Below are positions 7,526 through 14,973 of a stretch of DNA of 64,000 bases, one piece after another. The stretch spans positions 124,001 to 188,000 of the forward strand of contig OY970337.1 of the NCBI GenBank assembly GCA_963717475.1, written 5' to 3'. A program made the position numbers and the translations under genes. Within the stretch, counting starts at the first letter, position 1. Each line of letters starts with the position of its first letter. Source of the DNA: AC-32 sp963717475 (GTDB taxonomy: Bacteria; Actinomycetota; Thermoleophilia; Gaiellales; Gaiellaceae). The notes under the pieces are model-generated. The model was given only the letters and a program-made list of their open reading frames with translations, had not been told where the DNA came from and did not search any database.

Positions 7526-8479
7526 GCCAGAGCTTGCTCCAGGTCGGCCCAGAGCTCGTCGACGTCCTCGAGCCCGACGCTCAGGCGCAGCAGACCCTCC
7601 GGGACGCGCTCGCCCTCCCAGCGGCGGCGGCTCTCGAGCAGCGACTCGGTCCCGCCGAGGCTCGTCGCGTTCTTGATCACGCGAAGTGACGTCTCGACCT
7701 TGCGCGGGTCGGCGACGTCGAACGACATCAGCCCGCCGAAGCCCGGGTAGCGCACCTCCGAGACCGCCGCGTGCCCACGCAGCCGCTCGGCCAGCTCCTG
7801 GGCGGTCGCCGTGATCCGCTCCATCCGGACGCGCAGCGTCTTGAGGCTGCGCAGGAGCAGCCAGCACGGGTCGGGCGCGGCGACGATCCCCGTGCGGCCG
7901 CGGAAGTCGCGCAATCGCGTGGCGTCGTCCCCCGAGCCGCAGACCACCGCGCCGAGCAGGACATCCGAGTGGCCGCCGAGGTACTTCGTCGCGCTGTGGA
8001 CGGCGAAGTCGGCGCCGTGCTCGAGCGGCCGCAGGTAGACGGGCGTCGCGGCGGTCGAGTCGACGACCACGCGCGCCGGGTGCGCGGCCGCGGCCTCCAG
8101 GTCGGGCATCGTCAGGTACGGGTTCGAAGGCGCCTCGAGCCAGATGAGGTCGACGCCTTCGGGCGGCGCGCCGGTCTGGTCGAACTCGACGTGGCGCATG
8201 CCCCAGCGCTCGAGCGCCTCGAACAGCTGCCCGGTGCCGTAGTAGCCGCCCTCGGCGAGCGCGATCGTCTGCCCCGGCTCCAGGAGCGCGAGCACGAGCG
8301 CCGTGATCGCGCCCGAGCCGGACGGAAAGAGCAGCGCCTCGCCGCCCTCGAGCTCACCGAGCGCACGCTCGGCCGCGACGCCGGTCGGATGCGCGTAGCG
8401 CTGGTAGTAGAAGGCGCCGGGCTCGCCGTCGCTCGTAGGGCCAGGTCGTCGCGCGGTCGAGCGGATCCACGGCGGCCAC
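7522..8479 (-). CDS. Cys/Met-metabolism PLP enzyme (cystathionine gamma-synthase/lyase family), N-terminal frameshift
   Basis: Fold-type I PLP enzyme of the trans-sulfuration family. The visible core contains GGEALLFPSGSGAITALV, IWLEAPSNPYL, the PLP-lysine region VHSATKYLGGHSDVLLG, and a C-terminal domain ending in DLEQALA. The natural N-terminus appears to be GTG 8479 (VAAVDPLDRATTWPYE). The frame then shifts, because one extra base near 8431 separates it from DGEPGAFYYQRYAHPTG. Removing that base gives about 318 residues, short for the family (380-400). Without the upstream piece the only start is an internal GTG at 8295. Synthase and lyase activities cannot be told apart. Confidence 0.78.
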
Positions 8480-8579
8480 TCTAATTAACCAAGCCCGATG
8501 CCATTCTGGCCGGAGCTCGGTGGTGGCCGGCATGGGCGGCGCCGGTTTTCGGTTCCGGCGCGGGGAGATACTCGAGGCG

Positions 8580-9296
8580 ATGCGGTCTACGGCAGGCGTA
8601 GGCTTCTTGGCCGGCGCGCTGGTGGCCGCCGCTTTCCTGACCGGCTGCGGGTCGTCCGCGTCGGCCTCTCAGCGCCTCTCGCGGTGCATTGAGACCGGCC
8701 GGCAGAGCACCGGCAGTAACGCCTTGCCGGTCTCGAATGAGGCTTGGAAGGCCTTCGTCCGGCGAGCCTGCCGAGAGTCAGAGCGAGAGCACAAGCTCTC
8801 GTCGAACGGCGGCGTCTCGACGGCCGACGCGAAGGACATCGCGCGCCGTCACCCAGAAGTCGTCTATCCGCTGTGCGAGGACGTCGAGCTGCGGACACGC
8901 GATCAACTCGAGCCGGACGCGGCGAAGTATGTGCCACCGCGGCTGCTTCGGCGCCTTGGACACCACCTCTGCGACATCGTTCTCAGCTCCACCGGCGGGT
9001 TCGACGCCGGGCAGTTGAGGGGCGCCAAGGCAAACGCCCTTTCGCGGCGGCACCCGGAGTTGCTCGCACCGTTCTGCCTCGCCGGCGCCCAGGCGGCCTA
9101 TGACAGGGAGCGCCGTCACGTCTTTACGCGCCGCGACCAGCACACGGTGATGCAGAGGGTCTGCACGGAGGCCGTGCGGCTCGGCTACATCCGACCGACC
9201 GGCGGCGACAACGACGCAGCGGTGAAAAGTCTGGCCGAGCGAGAGACCCTGCGCGCAATTCGCCGCGGCGAGATCCATCCCCTGCGTACGGGTTAG
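8580..9296 (+). CDS. putative lipoprotein with an internally duplicated Cys-containing motif
   Basis: 238 residues from ATG 8580. The N-terminus is a lipoprotein signal: MRST, a hydrophobic stretch, then lipobox FLTGC, so it should be anchored to the outer face of the membrane. The mature region contains two similar units, DIARRHPEVVYPLCEDVELR and NALSRRHPELLAPFCLAGAQ, each with one Cys, plus further cysteines (IETG..CI, RRACRES, HHLCDIV, RVCTEA). Six or more cysteines could form disulfides. I recognise no family. It stands alone between divergent and downstream operons. Confidence 0.62.
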   Translation: MRSTAGVGFLAGALVAAAFLTGCGSSASASQRLSRCIETGRQSTGSNALPVSNEAWKAFVRRACRESEREHKLSSNGGVSTADAKDIARRHPEVVYPLCEDVELRTRDQLEPDAAKYVPPRLLRRLGHHLCDIVLSSTGGFDAGQLRGAKANALSRRHPELLAPFCLAGAQAAYDRERRHVFTRRDQHTVMQRVCTEAVRLGYIRPTGGDNDAAVKSLAERETLRAIRRGEIHPLRTG

Positions 9297-9316
9297 AGCT
9301 TCCTCGCGGTTCTCAC

Positions 9317-9346
9317 TTGACGTGCAGAAGACGTGCCACCTATTGT
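9317..9346 (+). promoter_or_regulatory. promoter and possible regulatory repeats of the sulfate transport operon
   Basis: TTGACG (9317-9322) and TATTGT (9341-9346) are 18 bases apart, about 45 bases before the ATG of the binding-protein gene. Just downstream, TCGAGAAAATCGAGAAA is a tandem repeat preceding an AAGGAG ribosome-binding site. The repeats could be a site for the Rrf2 regulator encoded at the far end of the operon. Inferred only. Confidence 0.45.
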
Positions 9347-9387
9347 CCAGCAATCTAGTCGAGAAAATCGAGAAATAAGGAGATGGA

Positions 9388-10371
9388 ATGCGACGTATTT
9401 GCATCGGTCTGATCCTGGCAGGGGTTCTCGCCGGCAGCGCGGGTGGCGCGACGCGCGGCGGCTCGGTCGACCTCGTCGCCTACTCCACGCCGAAGGACGC
9501 CTACTCGAACATCATCAGCGCGTTCCAGAAGACCGCCGCCGGGAGCGGGGTCAGCGTCAACGCCTCCTACGCCGCCTCCGGAGACCAGGCCCGGGCGGTC
9601 GCCGGTGGGCTGTCGGCCGACCTCGTCGCGCTCTCGCTCGACCCGGACGTCGACTACCTCGTCAAGAAGAACATCGTCCCCAAGAACTGGCGGAAGGCCA
9701 ACCGCTACCACGGCGTCGTCTCCAACTCGGTCGTCGTCTTCGTCGTGCGCGACGGCAACCCCAAGCACATCACGGGCTGGGGCGACCTGGTCAAGCCCGG
9801 CATCCAGGTGATCACGCCGAACCCGTTCACCTCCGGCGGCGCCCGCTGGAACGTGATGGCCGGCTACGGGGCGCTTCGCCGCTCGGGCAAGACCGACAAG
9901 CAGGCGATCAAGTACCTCTACAAGCTCTTCCACCACGTGCCCGTCCAGCCGGCGAGCGCCCGCGACGCGCTCAGCGTCTTCGCGCAGGGCAAGGGCGATG
10001 TCCTGCTGACGTACCAGAACGACGCGATCTACGCGGAGAAGAAGGGCGTTCACACCGAGTACCACGTGCCCAAGGCGACCATCCTGATCGAGACGCCGGT
10101 CGCCCTCACGAAGACCGGCCTCTCGAAGCCGGCCGCGAAGGCCTTCTTCAAGTACCTCTGGTCGGCGACCGCCCAGCGCGCGTTTGGCGAGCAGGGCTTC
10201 AAGCCGGTGGTCAAGAGCGTCGCGAAGCACTACCGCCTGTACAACCCGCCCGGCCTCTTCACGATCCACTCGAAGCGCTACGGCCTCAACGGCTGGCCGA
10301 CGGTGAACAAGCGCTTCTTCGATCCGAAGAACGGGATCATGGCGCGCATCGAGGCCTCGCTTGGCCGTTGA
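9388..10371 (+). CDS. sulfate ABC transporter, periplasmic-type binding protein
   Basis: 327 residues with an N-terminal secretion signal (RRICIGLILAGVLAGSAGGA). The mature protein carries Sbp/CysP family blocks: VDLVAYSTPKDAYSNIISAF, LSADLVALSLDPDVDYLVKK, NSVVVFVVRDGNPK, ITPNPFTSGGARWNVMAGYG and GKGDVLLTYQNDAIYA. The signal has no lipobox Cys, so it may be secreted or held by an uncleaved helix. It delivers sulfate (or thiosulfate) to the two permeases encoded next. The start of cysT lies within its last codons, consistent with one operon. Confidence 0.9.
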   Translation: MRRICIGLILAGVLAGSAGGATRGGSVDLVAYSTPKDAYSNIISAFQKTAAGSGVSVNASYAASGDQARAVAGGLSADLVALSLDPDVDYLVKKNIVPKNWRKANRYHGVVSNSVVVFVVRDGNPKHITGWGDLVKPGIQVITPNPFTSGGARWNVMAGYGALRRSGKTDKQAIKYLYKLFHHVPVQPASARDALSVFAQGKGDVLLTYQNDAIYAEKKGVHTEYHVPKATILIETPVALTKTGLSKPAAKAFFKYLWSATAQRAFGEQGFKPVVKSVAKHYRLYNPPGLFTIHSKRYGLNGWPTVNKRFFDPKNGIMARIEASLGR

Positions 10372-11182
10372 CGTAGCCGTTCTGGGGCGGCCGGCCCGGG
10401 CATCGAGCCGGGCCGGCGCTCCGCTCGCCACCGGGGTCGCGCTGGTCTACCTGAGCGTCATCGTGCTGCTGCCGCTCGCGGCTCTCGTCTGGAGCACGCG
10501 CGGCGGCGGCTTCTGGCAGGACGCGACGAGGCCCGAGGCGATCGCGGCTCTCAAGCTGACGCTGGGAATCTCTGCGGCCTGCGCCCTGGTGAACGCGCTC
10601 GCCGGCACCGTCATCGCGTGGGTGCTCGTCCGCGACCGGTTCCGCGGCAAGGAGCTCGTCGACTGCGTGATCGACCTGCCGTTCGCGCTCCCGACGGTGG
10701 TCGCGGGACTGACGCTGCTCGCGCTCTACGGGCCGGGCGGGCCGTTCGGCATCGACGTCGCGTTCACGCGTGTCGGCCTGCTGTTCGCGCTCCTCTTCGT
10801 GACCCTGCCGTTCGTCGTGCGGGCGGTGCAGCCGGTGCTGCTCGAGCTCGACACGGAGATGGAGGAGGCGGCCGCCTCGCTCGGCGCCCGGCCGCTCGCG
10901 ATCTTCAGGCGGATCGTCTTCCCGAACCTCCTGCCGGCGATCCTCTCCGGGGTCGCCCTGGCGTTTGCGCGGGCAGTCGGGGAGTTCGGCGCGGTCGTCC
11001 TCATCTCGGGAAACATCCCGTTCAAGACCGAGGTCTCGTCCGTCTACATCTTCGGCCAGCTGCAGGCGGGGAACGAGAGCGGAGCGGCGGCGGTCTCCGT
11101 CGTGCTGCTCGCGATCTCGCTCGGCGTGCTGCTTGCGATCGGCGCGTTCCGCCACTGGAGGACGAGGCATGACCGCGTCTAG
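10361..11182 (+). CDS. cysT: sulfate ABC transporter permease CysT
   Basis: 273 residues from TTG 10361, overlapping the binding-protein stop. About six membrane spans are visible (VALVYLSVIVLLPLAALVW, TLGISAACALVNALAGTVIA, LPFALPTVVAGLTLLALYG, VGLLFALLFVTLPFVVRAV, a span near LPAILSGVALAFARA, and AVSVVLLAISLGVLLAIGAF). The ABC-permease coupling loop reads EEAAASLGARPLAIFRRIVF. Permease half that pairs with CysW and the CysA ATPase. Confidence 0.92.
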   Translation: MAVDVAVLGRPARASSRAGAPLATGVALVYLSVIVLLPLAALVWSTRGGGFWQDATRPEAIAALKLTLGISAACALVNALAGTVIAWVLVRDRFRGKELVDCVIDLPFALPTVVAGLTLLALYGPGGPFGIDVAFTRVGLLFALLFVTLPFVVRAVQPVLLELDTEMEEAAASLGARPLAIFRRIVFPNLLPAILSGVALAFARAVGEFGAVVLISGNIPFKTEVSSVYIFGQLQAGNESGAAAVSVVLLAISLGVLLAIGAFRHWRTRHDRV

Positions 11183-11978
11183 GCTCGGGCTCCGCTTCGC
11201 GGCGCTCGGCTACCTCGCGATGCTCTTGCTGGTGCCGGTGGGGTTCGTCTTCTACCGGGCGTTCGAGCACGGGCTCGGCTATGCCTGGCACGCGGTCACG
11301 ACTCCCGAGGCCCTGCACGCGCTCGAGCTGACGCTCCTGATCGCCGCCATCGTCGTGCCCGTGAACACGGTCGTCGGCATCGTTCTCGCGCTGGCGCTCG
11401 TGCGAGGCACCTTCCGCGGCCGCGGCGTCCTGAACGCGGTCGTCGATCTTCCGCTTGCGCTCTCGCCCGTGATCGTCGGGCTCGCGCTCGTCCTGCTCTA
11501 CGGGCGCGGCGGCTGGCTCGGCGGATTCGCGGACCACGGGCTCAAGGTCCTGTTCGCGCTGCCCGGAATGGTGCTCGCGACGGCGTTCGTCTCGCTGCCC
11601 TTCGTCGTCCGCGAGGTCGTGCCTGTGCTTCGCGAGATCGGTACCGAGCAGGAGCAGGCCGCGGAGACGCTCGGCGCCGGAGAGCTCCAGACGTTTCGCC
11701 GGATCACCTTCCCCGCGATTCGCTGGGCGGTCGCGTACGGGGTCGTGCTCACGACGGCGCGCGCGATCGGCGAGTTCGGCGCGGTCAGCGCCGTTTCCGG
11801 GAACATCGAAGGCAAGACGCAGACGCTCCCGCTCTACGTCAAGGCGCAGTTCGACGGGTTCGACACGGCCGGCGCCTACGCATCGTCGGTCGTCCTCGCG
11901 ATGCTGGCGATCGCCGTGGTCGTCACGCTGCGCGCCCTGCATCCGAAGGAGGAGGCCCCGATGGAGGAGGCAACGTGA
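11169..11978 (+). CDS. cysW: sulfate ABC transporter permease CysW
   Basis: 269 residues. ATG 11169 overlaps the end of cysT by 14 bases. It is a second permease of the same fold as CysT, with several membrane spans and coupling loop QAAETLGAGELQTFRRITFP followed by ARAIGEFGAVSAVSG, a CysW hallmark. It forms the heterodimeric sulfate channel with CysT. The C-terminus ends in an acidic tail (HPKEEAPMEEAT), and its TGA overlaps the GTG of cysA. Confidence 0.92.
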   Translation: MTASRLGLRFAALGYLAMLLLVPVGFVFYRAFEHGLGYAWHAVTTPEALHALELTLLIAAIVVPVNTVVGIVLALALVRGTFRGRGVLNAVVDLPLALSPVIVGLALVLLYGRGGWLGGFADHGLKVLFALPGMVLATAFVSLPFVVREVVPVLREIGTEQEQAAETLGAGELQTFRRITFPAIRWAVAYGVVLTTARAIGEFGAVSAVSGNIEGKTQTLPLYVKAQFDGFDTAGAYASSVVLAMLAIAVVVTLRALHPKEEAPMEEAT

Positions 11979-12934
11979 GCGGGATCACCGTCATCGACGT
12001 CGCGAAGCGCTTCAACGGCTTCACCGCGCTGCACGACGTCTCGCTCGCGATTCCCGAAGGCTCGCTGACCGCGCTGCTCGGCCCGAGCGGCAGCGGCAAG
12101 TCGACCCTCCTGCGCGTGATCGCGGGGCTCGAGCGTCCGGACTCGGGCCAGGTGCTGATCGGCGGCGACGACGTGACCGACCAGCCGGCCCGCGCGCGCG
12201 GGGTGGGGATGGTCTTCCAGCACTACGCGGCCTTCAAGCACATGACGGTCTACGACAACGTCGCCTTCGGGCTGACGATCCGGCGCAGGCCGCGCTCGGA
12301 GATTCGCGAGCGCGTTCACGAGCTGCTCGAGCTCGTTCAGCTCGAAGGGCTCGCCAAGCGCTATCCCGCGCAGCTCTCGGGCGGGCAGCGGCAGCGGATG
12401 GCCCTCGCCCGCGCCCTCGCGGTCGAGCCGAGCGTGCTCCTGCTCGACGAGCCGTTCGGCGCGCTCGACGCCCGCGTCCGCAAGGAGCTTCGCGCGTGGT
12501 TGCGGCGCCTCCACGAGGAGGTGCACGTGACGACGATCATCGTCACCCACGACCAGGAGGAGGCGATGGAGGTCGCCGGGCAGATCGCGGTGCTCAACGA
12601 GGGCCGGATCGAGCAGGTCGGCTCACCGCGGGAGCTCTACGACGTGCCTGCGAACGAGTTCGTCATGAGCTTCGTCGGCCCCGTCAACCGGCTTGGCGAG
12701 GGCTTCGTCCGCCCGCACGACGTCGAGCTGAGGCAGGAGGCGGAGGAGGGCTCGGACGAGGCGATGGTCGAGCGCGTCGTGCATCTCGGCTTCGAGGTGC
12801 GGGTCGAGCTCGTCCGGGCGGACGGGGAGCGGCTACTGGCGCAGCTGACGAAGGAGGAAGCCGAGGAGCTCGAGCTCGAGCGAGGGCAGATCGTCCACCT
12901 GCGCTCGAGCCGTACGAAGACGTTCAGCCGCTAG
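11975..12934 (+). CDS. cysA: sulfate ABC transporter ATP-binding protein CysA
   Basis: 319 residues from GTG 11975. Walker A is GPSGSGKS near residue 37, the Q-loop is VFQHYAAF, the ABC signature is LSGGQRQR, Walker B is LLLDEP followed by the D-loop FGALDARV, and the H-loop is IVTHD. The C-terminal third (from about residue 235) is the small TOBE-like regulatory domain of sulfate/molybdate ATPases. It drives uptake through CysTW. It ends convergent with, and four bases inside, the Rrf2 gene. Confidence 0.93.
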   Translation: MSGITVIDVAKRFNGFTALHDVSLAIPEGSLTALLGPSGSGKSTLLRVIAGLERPDSGQVLIGGDDVTDQPARARGVGMVFQHYAAFKHMTVYDNVAFGLTIRRRPRSEIRERVHELLELVQLEGLAKRYPAQLSGGQRQRMALARALAVEPSVLLLDEPFGALDARVRKELRAWLRRLHEEVHVTTIIVTHDQEEAMEVAGQIAVLNEGRIEQVGSPRELYDVPANEFVMSFVGPVNRLGEGFVRPHDVELRQEAEEGSDEAMVERVVHLGFEVRVELVRADGERLLAQLTKEEAEELELERGQIVHLRSSRTKTFSR

Positions 12935-13386
12935 TGGGGCTGCCAGGCTTCGGGGTCCGCGGCGATCCGCGCGACGTCTTCCGGCAGGCGGCCGGCGGCG
13001 ACATCCGCGACCGTGACGCGCTCGAGCACGGCGCGCAGGTTCGCGCGCACGGCGATCCAAACCTCGCGTAGCTGCTCGGCTGCCCCGGCGTACTCGACCT
13101 GCTCCGGCCGCTCGCCGCGCACGTTCGCGATCGGCCCTTCGACCGCGCGGATCACCTCGGCGAGCGCGATCTCGGCGGGCGGCCGGGCTAGCCAGTAGCC
13201 GCCCTCAGCGCCGCGCTGGCTCTGGACGAGACCCGCGTGCTTGAGCTCGAGCAGGATGTTCTCGAGGAACTTGAGCGGGATCTGCTGTGCCTCCGCGATC
13301 CGCTCGCCCTTGACGGGGCCGTCGCCGGCCGCCGCGAGCTCGACGGCGGCGCGGACGGCGTAGTCGACCTTCGCGGTGACGCGCAC
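12931..13386 (-). CDS. Rrf2-family transcriptional regulator, CymR-like
   Basis: 151 residues. The winged HTH is at residues 1-80: MRVTAKVDYAVRAAVELA, then ERIAEAQQIPLKFLENILLE and the wing LVQSQRGAEGGYWLARP. Rrf2 proteins that bind Fe-S clusters carry three Cys near residues 90-110. None is present here, which is closer to CymR, the cysteine-metabolism repressor that works with CysK. Convergent overlap with cysA links it to sulfate uptake by context. Start is GTG 13386. Target and effector are inferred. Confidence 0.82.
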   Translation of the reverse strand: MRVTAKVDYAVRAAVELAAAGDGPVKGERIAEAQQIPLKFLENILLELKHAGLVQSQRGAEGGYWLARPPAEIALAEVIRAVEGPIANVRGERPEQVEYAGAAEQLREVWIAVRANLRAVLERVTVADVAAGRLPEDVARIAADPEAWQPH

Positions 13387-13407
13387 GGCGGAGACTCTAG
13401 AGGCGGG

Positions 13408-13478
13408 CCGCCACGTTCATCGTCGTACAGCTCCGGTGCATCTTCGAAGGTCTCCCGCAGCCGGTGCCGGTCGGTCAC
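13408..13478 (-). pseudogene. fragment of a SAM-dependent methyltransferase N-terminus
   Basis: From a GTG at 13478 the minus strand reads VTDRHRLRETFEDAPELYDD and then loses similarity. This opening closely resembles the first 20 residues of a common actinobacterial class I methyltransferase group (RLRxTFxxAPELYDxxRP). No motif I or remaining domain follows, and the frame runs into the Rrf2 start. It looks like a decayed or truncated gene, or a chance remnant of a deletion that joined it to the regulator. Short, so moderate to low confidence. Confidence 0.4.
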
Positions 13479-13510
13479 GGCGGGAACCGTAGCGCGGAGG
13501 CTGCGGCGCT

Positions 13511-14911
13511 TTAGGAGTTTCCCGGGCGGCGCCGTCGCTCGGTCTGGCGTAGAGCTTTGGCGGCCCGCTCTCGCGCCGGCGACGGCGCCACCCGGTTCTT
13601 GCCGGCGCGCTTGGCCTGGTAGAGCGCTTCGTCCGCCGCTGCGACGAGGTTCTCGCCGCTCGGCAGGTCGCCCTTCACGGCCGCGCCGAAACTTGCGGTA
13701 ACAGACAGCTTGGTCCCGTCCTGGAGCTCGACCTCCTCCGCCTCGAGCGCCGCGCGCAGCCGCTCGGCCAGCTCGACGGCTCCGTCGAGATCCGTCTCGG
13801 GGACGATGACGCCGAACTCCTCGCCGCCGTAGCGCGCGGCAAGGTCGACGTGGCGGACGCCGCCGGCGAGCACCTGCCCCACGCGGCGCAGGATCTCGTC
13901 GCCGGCCTGGTGGCCGTAGCCGTCGTTGACGGACTTGAAGTCGTCGATGTCGAGCAGGATCAGCGCGAGCGGATCGCCGACGCGCTCTGCGCGCCGCCAC
14001 TCGAGCGCGAGCTCTTCGTCGAACGTCCAGCGGTTGGCGAGCCCTGTGAGCGAGTCGGTCGCCGCCTGCGAGGCGACGCGGCGGAAGTCCCCGAGCGAGC
14101 GCAGGATCGGCCCGCCGAAGAGGAGGCCGACGAGCACGAGCAGCGCAAAGGAGCCGAGCGCTGCATAGAGGACGCGCTGCTGGTACGGCCGGACCGAAGC
14201 CGTGATCACCGACGACGGCCGCAGCGCGAGGAGCTTCGTCCGTCCCGCGTTCGGGAGCGGCCCGAGCTGGGCGCGATAGCTCTCGCCGCCGAGCTTGACC
14301 GTGTTGCCCGCGAAGTGGATCCGGTCGCCGGACCCGACGATCCTCCCTCCGCGCACGAACAGCAGACGGTCGCCGCGGGCAGGGCCGGCAGCTCTGAGCA
14401 GCCGCCTGAGCACGGGCTGGTCGAGCGGGATCGCAGTGACGACGCGTCCGACAGGCTTGTGGGTGAGCGCGATCGAGGTCGAGCGCGTGATCGCGAGGCG
14501 CGGGAGCCGGCCCGCGACTCGCCGACCGCCGACATAGACCACGATAGTTCCGTGCTGCCGGCGCGCGAGGCGCGCGATTTCGGCGCGGTTCCCGGTCAGC
14601 ATCGCGCGCTGGAGCTCGAACGTGCCGGCGAAGTCGGCCGCCCGCGTCGAGGCGTCGTCGGAGATGCCGCGGAGCTCGTCGCCCGCTGCCTGGAGCTCGA
14701 CGCTGAGCGCCGCGTCGACGTGTGCCTTCTGGTTGCGGAGAGCATTTGCGTCGAGGATCCGCACCGTCGCGACGACGGGGATCCCGGCGACGACGAGCAG
14801 GCCCGCGAGCAGCTGCAGAGCTGACCGGCGGGAGAGGCCGGACTGCGGCTTGCGAGGCGACGCCGAAGTGCGTTCGCCGGCAGGGGTTGCCGCTGAAGCC
14901 GCAGAGCTCAT
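13511..14911 (-). CDS. membrane-bound diguanylate cyclase (GGDEF)
   Basis: 466 residues. A cytoplasmic N-tail is followed by one membrane helix (residues 30-50), an extracytoplasmic sensor of about 190 residues (residues 55-245, CHASE-like in position), and a second helix (AALGSFALLVLVGLLFGGPI). The C-terminal GGDEF domain contains DSLTGLANRWTF, LALILLDIDDFKSVNDGYGH and the active-site ARYGGEEFGVIVPE. The intact GGEEF predicts cyclic-di-GMP synthesis from GTP in response to an external cue. There is an RxxD-like inhibitory site neither clearly present nor excluded. Confidence 0.88.
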   Translation of the reverse strand: MSSAASAATPAGERTSASPRKPQSGLSRRSALQLLAGLLVVAGIPVVATVRILDANALRNQKAHVDAALSVELQAAGDELRGISDDASTRAADFAGTFELQRAMLTGNRAEIARLARRQHGTIVVYVGGRRVAGRLPRLAITRSTSIALTHKPVGRVVTAIPLDQPVLRRLLRAAGPARGDRLLFVRGGRIVGSGDRIHFAGNTVKLGGESYRAQLGPLPNAGRTKLLALRPSSVITASVRPYQQRVLYAALGSFALLVLVGLLFGGPILRSLGDFRRVASQAATDSLTGLANRWTFDEELALEWRRAERVGDPLALILLDIDDFKSVNDGYGHQAGDEILRRVGQVLAGGVRHVDLAARYGGEEFGVIVPETDLDGAVELAERLRAALEAEEVELQDGTKLSVTASFGAAVKGDLPSGENLVAAADEALYQAKRAGKNRVAPSPARERAAKALRQTERRRRPGNS

Positions 14912-14973
14912 GGACGAGTTATCGGCTTGCCGCCCAAGGGCCTTGAACCTCGACCGGGGGGGCGATCTACCGC

